Source of the DNA: Chamaecrista fasciculata
Taxonomy: Eukaryota > Streptophyta > Magnoliopsida > Fabales > Fabaceae
DNA: 64,000 bases
Direction: 5' to 3'
Assembly (NCBI GenBank): GCA_003254925.1
Contig: QANZ01027079.1
Coordinates: 41,106-105,105 of the forward strand
Both the position numbers and the translations under genes were made by a program. This document shows positions 52,405-64,000 of the stretch, in pieces. The notes beneath the pieces were generated by a model that had not been told where the DNA came from, did no database searches, and saw only the letters and a list, made by a program, of their open reading frames with translations. Numbering within the stretch: position 1 is the stretch's first letter; the number at the start of each line of letters is the position of its first letter.

Positions 52405-54540
52405 TGTTGGGAAATCACGGCCCAAAACGCGCAGCGGAAGCAAAAAAAAAATTATAATTAAACGTTTACTTGGCGCAAGAACCAAAAATGATTTCCCTAC
52501 GGATCCGCTAGCAGAATTTAAACCGGTGAAGGATAAAGTTATACCTCAAAGTTTCAATCAGTCCGGTTGAACGGTGCGTTTCTGAGAAGTCCACTTGAAG
52601 CGTCCTTCCTCCGCCAGTAATCCACACGAGCAGTTTATTGGCACCAAGGTGCTAGCCTTCTGTTCTTTTCTCCAAAAGAACAAGGGAACTCGATCTACGG
52701 CTCTTAAAATTCAAGAACCATGCTTGAACTTTAAAAGGATGGTGGCGCAAGAAACAAGAACACCTTCTTGTTTTTCTCTCAAAACCCTAGCTATGGGACA
52801 ACTCGATTTCTCTCACACTCTTGGAGAAGATGGAGTTTCTCTCTTTAGGTTTTGAGCTAGGCGACTTTTTCCTCTCTTGTCTCACAAAAGGAAAATTGCA
52901 AAACTCACTTATGCATTAGCTTGGCCAAAGTCGACTTTCCTAGGTATTTATAGAGTTGGGGAATGTTGATAATTATAATTAGGGAATCCCTAAATTAATG
53001 GATTATCAAATTATAAAATTATAAGATTACAATAATATTATAATTTTAGGACTTGAATTCTCAATTAAAATATTACCTTAATATCTTAATTGAATTCAAA
53101 ATTCAATATTTGAGAATCAAATTGGAAGATCAAATCTTCCTCCTTGGACCCACAAGAATGCGCCATCCCCTCTCTCCTTTTCTTTGGAATTTTATAAATC
53201 AAAAACCTTCCTAACTCTTAGGAAGTCATAACCAACTTATTATCTTCCAAAGATTTTGAATTAAAATATTACTCTAATATCTTTAATTCAAATCTTTTGA
53301 ATATTGAAATCTAGATCAAATCTTGAATTCAAATTCAAATCCAAGTCATGACTTTAATTAATAAAACATTTATATTAATTAAAATCAAGTCTAAAGAGGC
53401 GCCACCCTCTATCCAATTTATCTCAATATTAGTGAATTTAATAAATCAATAATCTCCTAACTTTTATGAACCTTATCTAATTTATTATTCCCTAATATTA
53501 TAATTGAAAATAGATTAATCCCATTAACTATTTAACAATTAATATATTTAAACTTGTCTCACAATTTTAAATATCTCAACCGTAGATTTAATTTAAGACA
53601 AGACTTTATGTCCCAGACATTTAGCTATGTCTTAAATTGTGTCACCGGAGTGACTCACGAATTAACCCTAATTCGTGTCCCTTTAAGCGGTGTCCAGATC
53701 CTGCTCATGTGTGACCCAGCAGGCCCCACGTGAAGTTGGCAGCAAGTCATCCCTATGACTCACAAGTCGAGAGCGGACTCTAGCAAGCCATCACGACTAC
53801 CCAAAACACGTGAGTTATCGTTCTATCAAAATGACCAATTTAACCTTAGTACCACCTTGTCATAGACCCTATTGTCACACGATATTTTGGTCATGGATAA
53901 GGCACGGGAAAGTCATCCTTAATCCAAACCACAACTTTCTCGATTTCCTGAGTAAGTCCCATTTCCCTGTGTGGCCACACATTCCTTGGACAGACTCAAC
54001 GAGGGCGCCAGTTAAATATCTCTCATCTTTAATGAGGGACAAAATTCCATCTTGGTCAACCACATTCCTCAGCACTGTAATCAACCAAACCCGTACCTAG
54101 CCCTTATGGCTACCATGCTACGGGCAACGTTAGACTAGGCCAAAGTTTGACAACTACAACGCTGGAATAGTCAAGACCTCAGGTCTAAGGCATCATGACA
54201 GGCGTACAGGAGAGACTAGCTAATGACTAAAGCCATGCAGGACTCTCCGGGTCAGTCCAGCAACTTGTAACCCCTTACATAATTGCACCATGACTCTCGT
54301 AAAGCATCTAGTGCATGTATCTCCATACACCGAGGTCATGCTGGTTTTAGTTCATTCTCGCTCCCACGAGAATAATCGACCAGGGACGGATTTTAGATTA
54401 ATTATCTCATAATTAATCAAGGACGCTATCATAGTAAACATGCTAATAATATGATAACAACATAATTTATCTCCATAAATTAATCGATATGTTCAAAACA
54501 TGTACATAAAATGATTGGCCCTAGGGCACAATCTCCAACA
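52405..54540 (-). repeat. 5' LTR of nested copia element
   Basis: A 2,136-bp LTR bounded by TG and CA on both strands (TGTTGGGAAATC and ATCTCCAACA on the plus strand). It is nearly identical to 46891-48760, with a few dozen substitutions visible by eye and one 266-bp length difference at about 53041-53306. TAACT follows at 54541-54545. Confidence 0.95.
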
Positions 54541-55258
54541 TAACTTGTAAGGCATCTTATAGTTATAGTCCATTGGTGGTGCCTGTATATGTGGCGCCAG
54601 GCACCCATTTGTTGGGGCTACTATTCCAGCTTCTCCTGTTTTTGGGATAGTTGGCTGCATTGGATTGTACCACCCAGTGGGTACTGTTTGTTGGGCACCC
54701 AGCAGGGGGTATATGGGGTAGCCGCCATATCCGTAATAGGGGCCTTGGGGAGCCCATCCGTAGTAAGAATATTGTTAGTTAGGAGGGTATTGACCCATGA
54801 CATTGGAAGGATCAGCTCCTTCCATCCTTGGCGGTGTTGAAGCTTGATTTGGCTTCTACAGGTTGGTAGCTTCAGCTTTTTCGTTATTCACGGGAGTATC
54901 CAGGTCCACCACCACTGCTTTCCCTTTATCTTGGGTTGGAGGGACGTTTTTTCCAGCCAAGAAGTCTTGAAATTGCTGCTGCAAAGCGGCGATATCTATA
55001 CCCACAGAAGCTTTGAAAGCTACAAAGAAGTCCTCCTGCGTAGGAGCAGGAACGCGACTTGTGTTTTGTGGAGGAGGTAGTCTCGCTGCACTATTTGGAT
55101 TGGGAATCATAGGAGGAATCTGGGGAGGGGGTGTAGCCACCCTAGGGATGTTAACAAAGTTCGGAGTGTTGGCTCCGCTGGGTTGATTGACAGAAACTCT
55201 AGGAGTAGCTTCCATCTGATTTTCGTTGAGAGACTCGTCCATGACTTTTGCTGGTTTA
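54541..55258 (-). pseudogene. Retrotransposon gag, N-terminal half
   Basis: I take the start as the Met at about 55243 (MDESLNENQMEATPRV); the open frame itself reaches back to 55398. The product is Pro/Gln/Asn-rich, with QEDFFVAFKASVGIDIAALQ and a Tyr/Gly/Pro-rich stretch (YYGYGGYPIYP). Two in-frame stops (near 54853 and 54776) interrupt it. It ends at the copia insertion, with the remainder at 46,364-46,890. Confidence 0.7.
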
Positions 55259-55531
55259 GTGATTTGAGCAATTGGGTTAGTGTAGATAGACAAATGCTTA
55301 ATTCTGGGCGACCATGCACAACAAAGCAAACCTACTAACTCTGGGCGACCATGCACCATATTTATAAGAGTAAACCCCAATTCTGGGCTACCATGCAAAT
55401 CGTTTAGCGATTCAAGTTAAAGTATTTTGATGAACATTATGCACGGGATGCATAGATGGACTTAGATAACGAAGGCATAAATAAACCTCATACAAGTCAG
55501 CATGTGAATATATTGAAGTGAACAATTTAGT
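55259..55531 (-). other. 5' leader of the gag-only element
   Basis: Non-coding sequence just upstream of gag, with three copies of the GGGCGACCA or GGGCTACCA motif (55303-55395). No primer binding site was recognised here. Confidence 0.4.
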
Positions 55532-56603
55532 CATATATGATACAAACCCTAATCTTGGGCTACCACCAAGAATTGATCTTTGATGCGAAACACAAATGTC
55601 ATATATGATGCAAACCCTAATCTTGGCCTACCACCAAGAATTGATCTTTGATGCGAAACACAGATGTCATATATGATGCAAACCCTAATCTTGGGCTACC
55701 ACCAAGAATTGATCTTTGATGCGGAACACAGATGTCATATATGATGTAAACCCTAATCTTGGGCTATCACCAAGAATTGATCTTTGATGCGAAACACATA
55801 TGTCATATATGATGCAAACCCTAATCTTGGGCTACCACCAAGAGTTGATCTTTGATGTGAAACACAGATACACAAATGTCATATATGATGCAAACCCTAA
55901 TCTTGGGCTACTACCAAGAGTTGATCTTTGATGCGAAACATAGATGTCACATATGATGCAAACCCTAATCTTGGGCTACCACCAAGAATTGATCTTTGAT
56001 GCGAAACACAAATGTCATAGATGATGCAAACCCTAATCTTGGACTACCACCAAAAGTTGATCTTTGATGCGAAACACAGATGTCATATATGATGCAAACC
56101 CTAATCTTGGGCTACCACCAAGAATTGATCTTTGATGCGAAACACATATGTCATATATGATGCAAACCCTAATCTTGGGCTACCACGAAGAATTAATCTT
56201 TGATGTGAAACACAGATGTCATATATGATGCAAACCCTAATCTTGGGCCACCACCAAAGAATTGTTCTTTGATGCGAAACACAGATGTTATATATGATGC
56301 AAACTCTAATCTCGGGCTACCACCAAGAATTGATCCTTGATGTGAAAAAGAGATGTCATATACGATGCAAACCCTAATCCCGGGCTACACCAAGAATTGA
56401 TCCTTGATGTGAAACACAGATGTCATATACAATGCTAAACCTAATCTCGGGCTACCACATAAGAATTGGTCTTTTGATGCGAAACATAGATGTTATATAT
56501 GATGCAAACCCTAATCTCGGGCTACCACCAAGAATTGATCCTTGATGTGAAACACAAATGTCAAATAAAATGCAAACCCTAATCTTGGGCTACCACCAAG
56601 AAT
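55532..56603. repeat. Tandem array, 68-bp unit, about 16 copies
   Basis: Units run CATATATGATGCAAACCCTA, ATCTTGGGCTACCACCAAGA, ATTGATCTTTGATGCGAAAC, ACAGATGT, then repeat. Copies differ by point changes and occasional indels, and the right-hand copies are the most diverged. Each unit holds AAACCCTAATC, a telo-box-like motif. The array lies on the 5' side of the gag-only element and has no open frame. Confidence 0.92.
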
Positions 56604-56790
56604 CAAGCATGTAAATGTGTGCGGGTTAACCCTGAGCTAACCCTAGGGGATGGGGCGACCATCCCCTGGAATTCGTGTTCAACGAACCCTAGATTTGAAC
56701 AAAAGATGAGTTTTTAATCCTAGAGACTATGTTCCCTAGATGAACATTCTTGAACATGTAATGATCCTAGGAAAACTTAAACAATTATTC
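56604..56790. other. Unclassified segment between the tandem array and the truncated LTR
   Basis: Contains GGGGCGACCATCCCCTGG, like the motif blocks near 44,630, so it probably belongs to the gag-only element. Confidence 0.4.
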
Positions 56791-57214
56791 ATGTAAAGGA
56801 GTTTGTGAGAGGTCTAGTTTCTCCATAGCTAGGTTTTTGAGAGTAGGAAAACAAAAGGAGTTTTGTGTTTCCCTGCTCCTTGCGCCACCTTGTCTTTTGA
56901 TTCAAGAAGGAGTTCTTGAATTCAAACACTGTAGAAAGAGTCCCTGGTTCTTTTGGAGAAAGGAACGGAAGGCTAGCACCTTGGTGCCCGGAAAACTGTT
57001 CGTGTGGATCACCAGCGGAGGAAGGACGCACCACGTGGACTTCTAGCAAACGCCCCGTACAACCAAACCGATTGGAACTCGTGAGGTATACCACTATCTT
57101 AACAGGTTTTAAATTCAACTAGCGGATCCGTTCGGGAATTCTTGGGCCTGGCGCATTAAAATTTTAATTTTGTATTTTTGCTTTCGCTGCGTTTTGCGCC
57201 TGGGATTCCCAACA
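56791..57214 (+). repeat. Truncated 5' LTR of the second copia copy
   Basis: About 424 bp aligning with the reverse complement of 46891-47310 (blocks such as CTTGCGCCACC, TTCTTTTGGAGAA, AGCACCTTGGTGCC, GGCGGAGGAAGGACGC-like). It ends GGGATTCCCAACA directly before the primer binding site. A full LTR of this family is about 2.1 kb, so its outer ~1.7 kb is missing. Confidence 0.8.
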
Positions 57215-57215
57215 G

Positions 57216-57228
57216 TGGTATCAGAGCC
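57216..57228 (+). other. Primer binding site of the second copia copy
   Basis: TGGTATCAGAGCC, complementary to initiator tRNA-Met. Confidence 0.9.
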
Positions 57229-58754
57229 ACGCTAGTCCTGGATTTAAAACTGTTTATGTGTACATATGATGTATGATATGTGTGTTTTCTGCTTTCAATC
57301 ACATGTTTGGTTTTACGAAAAATCCACCGAACGTTTTTCTTAAAAACTCAATCTACGAAAAAGGTGCAAATTATATGTATATGATACATATGGAATCGAT
57401 AGGATCGATTGAAAATTTTTCTTTAAATTTAAGGCCTAAAGTCGAAATCCCTATATAATTATAAATAAAATTGTTTTAATTATAATTATAGCGGGGTGGC
57501 TGAAAATTTATTAAAATTTCGAATTTTAAAATTTTTGGGTCAATAATTTAAATTCTTGAATGGGATTCATGTTTTTATAATTATTGATACAAAGGCCCAA
57601 TTTCAAAGAAAGGCATTTTAAAATTGCACAAACCCTAAATTGAACACATTTTTAAAATGGTTTTTGATATGTGTTGTTGTATGCCGTGTTTGACATAATT
57701 GTATGAATTGTTCATATGTGAATTGTGTGGTGTTGGATATGGCTCTAGGGTTTTTGGTAAATACGGCCTGCGTGTCGTCTCCCTCCACTCTATTGTAATT
57801 TTACTTTCAGTTTATACCTCAATGTAACTGGGGTTTATTCTCTTGTAATTTTATTTTTCCTTTTAGAAAACTTCTCTCATTGGCTTGGGAGAATTATAGG
57901 GTAGATGGGCCATATCTACACACGGTATATGTTTTTACATTTGGTTTGTATGTGATGCGCTAGATGTATGTTTAGGGTGCTAAATTTTAACATGCTACTT
58001 TAAATATTATGCTACAACCACGTATACGATACGAGCGTGGGATTTTGTATACGATACAAAATCTGTGCGCATGTTTATATGTATGTGATACATGGGGAAA
58101 TAAACATGTGGCACGACTCATTTAATTTTAAAATGAGTTTTTTAAAAATTAAACTATAAAACAGAACCTTTTAAAAATCAAACCCTTTTATAAAATCTTA
58201 AGTCTTAATGCCGTCGATAAAACGCCCTGTCAAAATCTTGTTCATCGTGGAGCGGTGATCGCCTACGCGACACGTATCTGCCTTGACCTTGAAGAGACAC
58301 GGGTGAATGGGAGTTTCAACACGACGCCTATTGAAATCTTGGTTCTTTGAATGCGGTGATCGCCTACGCGACACGTATTTCAGTTGGGCCTTGATGATAT
58401 GGGGTTGGGCTTCGGCCTCGTTGTTTTGAACCTAGCCATTGACATGTTTTATCGTGTGACTTAATGGGGTTATCAAAACGGTTTTGGACCTCAAGGCATT
58501 AGATGGGATAAACATGCAATAATAAGTATCATATGATGATACAGTCCCATAAGGATCTAAGAGTCACATGAGATGTGATTGGTAAAGAGTTACCTACCTA
58601 AATAAACAAAGGGTGCATGATCGCCTACGCGACGGTAAACTTTGGTGAAATATGGGTCTTAGCCACTAATAATAAATTTTACTGGGTTTTATAAAATGGT
58701 GGATATTTATTTTTCCTGCTAATTAAATTTTTCATATCTAAATTGTAGAATCAA
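57229..58754 (+). other. Leader region of the second copia copy
   Basis: A 1.5-kb non-coding leader that aligns with the nested element's leader. It includes three copies of the CpG-rich motif GATCGCCTACGCGAC at about 58258, 58360 and 58620. Confidence 0.75.
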
Positions 58755-61700
58755 ATGGCAACAAACGTTCCAACACTATCACTGCGATCTGTCCTTGAGA
58801 AGGACAAGTTGACTGGGACTAACTTTCTCGACTGGTACCGAAATTTGAGAATTGTTCTCACCCAGGAGAGAAAGCTCTATGTCCTGGAAAACCCCATCCC
58901 TGAACAGCCTGTTGCAAACGATCCAAGAGCACAGAGAGATGCTTATGAGAAGCATCAAAGTGACTCTGTGGACGTTGCCTGTCTTATGCTAGTTACCATG
59001 GTTCCCGATATCCAAAAGAACTTGGAGAACATGGGAGCATATGAGATGATAACACATCTCATGGAAATGTTCCAAGTACAGGCAAGGCAAGAGAGGTTTG
59101 AGACTACAAAGGCTCTTTACTCTTGCAAGATGGCAGAAGGTGGATCTGTGAGTGCCCACGTCTTAAAGATGAGGGGGTATATAGATCACCTTGCTAGGCT
59201 GTGATTTCCCATTTTGCCAGAGCTAGCGACGGATTTGATCCTTAATTCGCTACCTAGAAGTTATGACCAGTTCGTGTTAAACTTTAATATGAATGGCATG
59301 GAGAAATCCGTATCTGAACTGCATGGGATGCTGAAGATTGCTGAGGCATCTATAAAGAAGGCGCCTAGCACTGTCTTACTGGTTCAGAACAAGGGAAAGG
59401 GGAAGGGCAAAGGAAAGAGGAAAGGAGACGCCGAGGTTGGTGGGACCAAGCCTGCGGCTAAGCCTAACCCACCGCCTTCCAAGAAGGCAAACCCACCAAG
59501 GATGCAGTTTGTTTCTTCTGCCAGAAGCCTGGACACTAGAAGAGGAATTGCAAGCTGTACATGGAAGATCTGAAGAAGAAGAAGAGCGAAGCCTCTACTT
59601 CAGGTATTTATGTTATAGGTGTTCACTTGTCTACTCCTACCACTTGGGTATTGGATACTTCTTGTGGTTCTCACATATGTACTAATGTGCAGGGGTTGAG
59701 AAGAAGTAGAAAGATGAGCAGAGGCGAGGTGGACCTACGAGTAGACAATGGTGCAAAGGTTGCTGTTGTTGCTGTAGGAACATACGAGCTAGTTTTGCCC
59801 ACTGGGCTTGTTTTGTTTTTGAACAATTGTTATTATGTTCCATCCTTGAGTTCTAACATTATATCACTTTCTTATTTGGATAAGGAAGGGTTTGTTTGTG
59901 TGAATGGGAATGGAAAATGTTCAATTTACAAAGATAATGTGTTATATGCTGATGGAGATCTGCACGATAACCACTATATCTTAAAATTGGAACAACAACG
60001 TAATAACGAGATCTATAACATTGATACGAAAAGGATTAAGATTAACGAATCTAATCCTACATACCTTTGGCATTGTCGTTTAGGCCATATAAAAGAGAAA
60101 CACCTAGAGAAGCTCCATAGAGATGGACTTCTAAGCTCATTTAATTTTGAATCATATGATGCTTGCGAATCTTGTCTACTTGGCAAGATGACAAAGGCGC
60201 CCTTTACTGGTCACAGTGAAAGGGCATCTGACTTATTGGGGATCATACATAGTGATGTATGTGGACCCATGAGTATCCATGCTAGAGGAGGTTACTCGTA
60301 CTTCATTACGTTTACTGACGACTTCAGTAGGTATGGCTACGTCTACCTAATGAAACACAAGTCAGAGTCTTTTGAAATGTTCAAGAGATTTCAAAATGAA
60401 GTTGAGAACCAACTTGACAAGAAAATCAAAGTTCTTCGATCTGATCGAGGAGGCGAGTATTTGAGTCAAGAATTCATTGATCATCTTAGTAGTTGTGGGA
60501 TAGTCTCACAACTTACTCCTCCTGGAACCCCACAGTGGAATGGTGTGCCTGAGAGGAGGAATTGAACCCTATTGGATATGGTTCGATCTATGATGAGTCA
60601 AACTGATCTTCCGCCATCCTTTTGGGGATATGCTTTAGAAGCTGTCGCGTTCACACTTAACCGTGTTCCGTCTAAGGCAGTTGAGAAGACGCCATATGAG
60701 ATATGGAGTGGGAAGAGAACCATTATGTCTTACCTCAAGGTTTGGGGATGTGAGGTTTACGTTAAGCAACAAGCTAACGATAAACTGTCTCCCAAATCCC
60801 TCAAGTGTCTGTTTGTGGGATACCCCAAGGAAACGAGGGGGTATTATGTCTACTGCCCAACTGACAACAAAGTGTTTGTAGTCAGAAGTGAGTTCTTCTT
60901 AGAGAAGGATGTGGTTTCCAAAAGAAACAGTGGGAGTAAGATAGAGCTTGAAGAAGTTCAAGCTCCACAAGACGCATCAAAGGCGCAGACGGAAACTGGA
61001 GAAGAACCACAAGATGTTGTGGAAACTCCTCCTGTAACACAAGGACCACGAAGGTCTGATAGGACACGTTTTCAGCCTGAGAGATATGGATTTCTCGTGA
61101 CTGAAAACAAGGATGTGTTGCTCATGGAGCATGGTGAGCCAACCACCTATCAAGAAGCTATCGTGGATCCCAACTCTGAGAAATGGGTTGAAGCCATGAA
61201 GACTGAGATGCAATCTATGTACGACAACAAGGTATGGACCTTGGTCGCTCCACCCGAAGGGGTAAATCCCGTAGGGTGCAAGTGGGTTTTCAAAAAGAAA
61301 ACAGACATGGATGGCAATGTCAACGTCTTCAAGGCGAGGCTAGTTGCGAAGGGATTTATGAAACGTCATGGTATAGACTATGACGAAACGTTTTCGCCTG
61401 TTGCAATGACCAAGTTCATTAGGATCCTCCTTGCCATAGCTGCATATTATGACTATGAGATATGGCAAATGGATGTCAAAACAACATGGAAGGCTGCCCG
61501 AGGGTGTGTATATGACACACCCAAGGGGTTTGTATGTCCTGAGGCACCAGACATGGATGCAAGCTTCAGAGATCCATTTATGGATTGAAACATGCGTCCA
61601 GGAGTTGGAATCATCGTTTTGATGAAGTAGTCAAAGAGTTTGGCTTCTTACAAAACCCCGATGAACCTTGTGTTTACAAGAAGGTTAGTGGGAGCACAAT

Positions 61701-62707
61701 TGTGTTCTTGGTACTATATGTCGATGACATATTACTCATTGGAAATGATGTTCCAACCTTAGAGATTGTAAAATCCTGGTTGGGAAAATCCTTTTCAATG
61801 AAGGACTTAGGAGAAGCTGCCTATATTCTAGGCATTAAGATCTATAGAGATAGATCTCGTAGGCTTCTTGGATTGAGTCAGAGTACGTACTTGGATAAGG
61901 TACTGAAGAGGTTCAGTATGCAAGATTCCAAAAAGGGATTCATACCGATGAATCATGGGTTGTCCCTGAGCAAGAAACAATGTCCCAAGACACTTGTTGA
62001 GCGAGGGCGCATGAGTGGAATTCCTTATGCTTCGACAATAGGATCCATCATGTATGCCATGTTATGTACTCGACCCGATGTGTCGTTTGCCCTAAGCATG
62101 ACAAGTCGATTCTAACAAGACCCTGGTGAGGATCATTGGATCACCGTCAAAAATATCCTTAAGTACTTGAGAAGGACTAAGGATGAGTTCTTGGTTTACG
62201 GTGGAACTGATGAAGAGCTATGTGTAAGGGGTTACACAGACGCTAGTTTCCAAACCGACCAAGATGACTTTAAATCGCAGTCAGGATATGTGTTTCTCCT
62301 GAACGGTGGCAGTGTGAGTTGGAAGAGTTCCAAGCAGAGCACGATTGCCGATTCTACAACGGAGTCCGAGTATATTGCAGCATCGGATGCAGCAAAGGAG
62401 ACTGTGTGGATTAGAAAGTTTATCTCCGAGCTTGGTGTGGTTCCGACCATCTCTGATCCCGTTACCCTGTATTGTGACAATAGTGGTGCTTGCGCAAGCC
62501 AAGGAGCCGCGGTCCCACCAGAGGACCAAACATATACTCAGAAGTTTTCACCTTGTCAGAGAGATGATTGACAGAGGTGACGTGAAGATATGTAAAGTAG
62601 CAGGCGAGGATAACGTTGCCCATCCTCTGACGAAGCCTCTTGCAAGGGTCATACATGAGCGGCATGTATCGTCGATGGGGATTAGACACATTGATCAGTG
62701 TACCTAG
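58755..62707 (+). pseudogene. Degenerate copia gag-pol polyprotein
   Basis: Consecutive fragments in changing frames: gag N-terminus (58755-59204, LEKDKLTGTNFLDWYRNLRI); gag C-terminus with a Lys/Gly-rich run (59214-59573); protease, HHCC module and integrase core (59561-60565, with DTSCGSHICT in place of the expected protease DSG site, HCRLGH, FTDDFSRYGY, LRSDRGGEY); integrase end and reverse transcriptase start (60572-61588); reverse transcriptase with LYVDDILL (61585-62115); RNase H (62167-62571, IADSTTESEYIAASDA). In-frame stops lie at 59202, 60563 and 62113, and frame changes near 59560, 61570 and 62500. It is not able to make a full polyprotein but retains much more of pol than the nested copy. 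Confidence 0.92.
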
Positions 62708-62756
62708 GAGTAGGAACAGCTAGATTGATGATTGTACCCTAGTGGAAGTGGGAGTC

Positions 62757-64000
62757 TGTCGGAGATTGTGTTAATTTATAGGGATAAATTATTTTGTTAT
62801 CATAATTAGCATGTTTACTATGATAGCGTCCGTGATTGATTATGTGATAATCAATCTAAATCTGTCCCTGGTCGATTGTTTTCGCGGGAGTGAAAATGAA
62901 CTACGACCAGCATGACCTCGGTGCATAGAGATGCATGCACTAGATGCTGGAACGAGAGTCATGGTGCAATTATGTAAAGGGTTACAAATTGCTGGACTGA
63001 CCCGAAGAGTCCTGCATGGGTTTAGTCATCAGCTTGCCTCTCTTGTACGCCTGTCACGACGCTTTAGACTTGAGGTCATCTTTATTCCGGCGTTGCAGTT
63101 GTCAGACTTTGGCATAGTCTAACGTTGCCCATAGCAGGGTAGCCATAAGGGCTAGGTACGGGTTTGGTTGATTGCCGTGCTGAGGAATGTGGATTGGCCA
63201 AGATGGGATCCTGTCCCTCATTAAATGAGAGATATCTAACTGGCGCCCTCGATGAGTCTGTCCAAGGAAAAGAGTGGCCACTCAGGAAAATGGGACTAAC
63301 TCAGGAAATCGAGAAAGTTGTGGTTTGGATTATGGATGACTTTCCTGTGCCTAATCCATGACCAAGATATCGTAGGACAAAAGGGTCTATGACAAGGAGG
63401 TACTAAGGTTAAGTCGGTTTTGGTAAAAACGATAACTCACGTGTTTTGGGTAGTCGTGATGGCTTGCTAGAGTTCGCTCACGACTTGTAGGTCATAGAGA
63501 TGGCTTGCTGCCAACTTCAGTGAGGCCTGCTGGGTCACACATGAACAGGATCAGGACACCGCTTAAAGGGACACGAATTAGGGTTAATTCGTGGGTCACT
63601 CCGGTGACACAATTTAAGACATAGCGAAATGTCTGGGACATTAAGTCTTGTCTTGAATAATCTACAGTTGTGAAATATTTAAATTTTTGGGACAAGTTTA
63701 AATATAATAATTGTTAAATACTTAATGGGATTAATTATTTACAATTATAATATTAGGGAATATTAAATCAGATAAGATTCCTAAAAGTTAGGAGATTATT
63801 GATTTATAAATTTCCCCAATATTATTTGAGGGTGGCGCCTCATTTTGTGGCATTTAGATTAATAAAATTGTTTTATTAATTTAAGTCATGAGTCTGAATT
63901 CAAAAGATTTGATGTAGATGTCAAAAGATTTGAATCTAAGATATTAGGGTAATATCTTAACTCATAATCTTTGGGAAATCATGACTTCCTAATTGTTAGG
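62757..64000 (+). repeat. 3' LTR of the second copia copy (incomplete at window edge)
   Basis: Begins TGTCGGAGATTG right after a purine tract (AAGTGGGAGTC). It aligns with the reverse complement of the nested element's 5' LTR from 54,540 down to about 53,215, where the window ends. About 800 bp should remain to the right. Confidence 0.88.

Noticed and set aside
55532..56603. CRISPR-like array of spaced repeats
   Set aside because: The whole 68-bp unit is repeated with no unique spacers, in a plant retrotransposon context; it is a tandem minisatellite.
55532..56603. Interstitial telomere
   Set aside because: The telo-box-like word occurs once per 68-bp unit and not as uninterrupted CCCTAAA repeats.

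Overview
The window is nuclear DNA from a flowering plant, almost certainly a eudicot. It is AT-rich, its genes are split by GT-AG introns, its proteins have recognisable plant counterparts, and it carries typical plant transposable elements (LTR retrotransposons, MITEs, a tRNA-derived SINE). I cannot name the species. There are three single-base Ns, each next to a poly-T tract, and one 324-base N gap, so this is a draft assembly.

The left and middle (about 1-43,700) hold seven host genes. They are: a COX7a-like subunit of mitochondrial complex IV (1,708-2,026, +); a stress-response A/B barrel (Dabb) protein (8,964-9,380, +); a small secreted protein related to the extracellular part of wall-associated kinases but without a kinase (10,089-11,818, +); a DUF868 protein (14,356-15,348, -); a tiny organelle-type NFD6-like protein in three exons (29,577-30,543, -); a nine-exon chloroplast 2-carboxy-D-arabinitol-1-phosphatase-like protein (31,804-35,053, -); and a twelve-exon PITAIRE-type CDKC kinase (37,355-43,703, +). 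The last two are divergently transcribed and share an intergenic region holding two foldback MITEs. Most gene models here were assembled by eye from splice signals and known protein families.

An intact Ty1/copia retrotransposon (about 17,136-21,854, -) with a 1,456-codon uninterrupted polyprotein sits between the DUF868 gene and the N gap. Its left LTR is cut short at a single N, which looks like an assembly artefact. From 22,179 to 29,500 I see almost no coding signal.

From 44,199 to the end the window is nested retrotransposons. A gag-only, Ty3/gypsy-like non-autonomous element (minus strand) has been split inside gag by a 7.65-kb copia element (46,891-54,540) with a clean 5-bp target duplication. 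Right of it lie a 16-copy, 68-bp tandem array whose units each carry a telo-box-like motif, and then a second, plus-strand copy of the same copia family with a truncated left LTR. That copy is riddled with stops and frameshifts and runs off the window in its 3' LTR. A probable solo LTR related to the gag-only element's LTR lies at 5,962-6,567.

I found no evidence of a novel multi-gene system. The observations most worth checking are the short CDKC lacking its usual tail, the telo-box array, a CpG-rich motif repeated in the copia leaders, the gag-only element, and two unrelated MITEs with the identical 9-bp target duplication.
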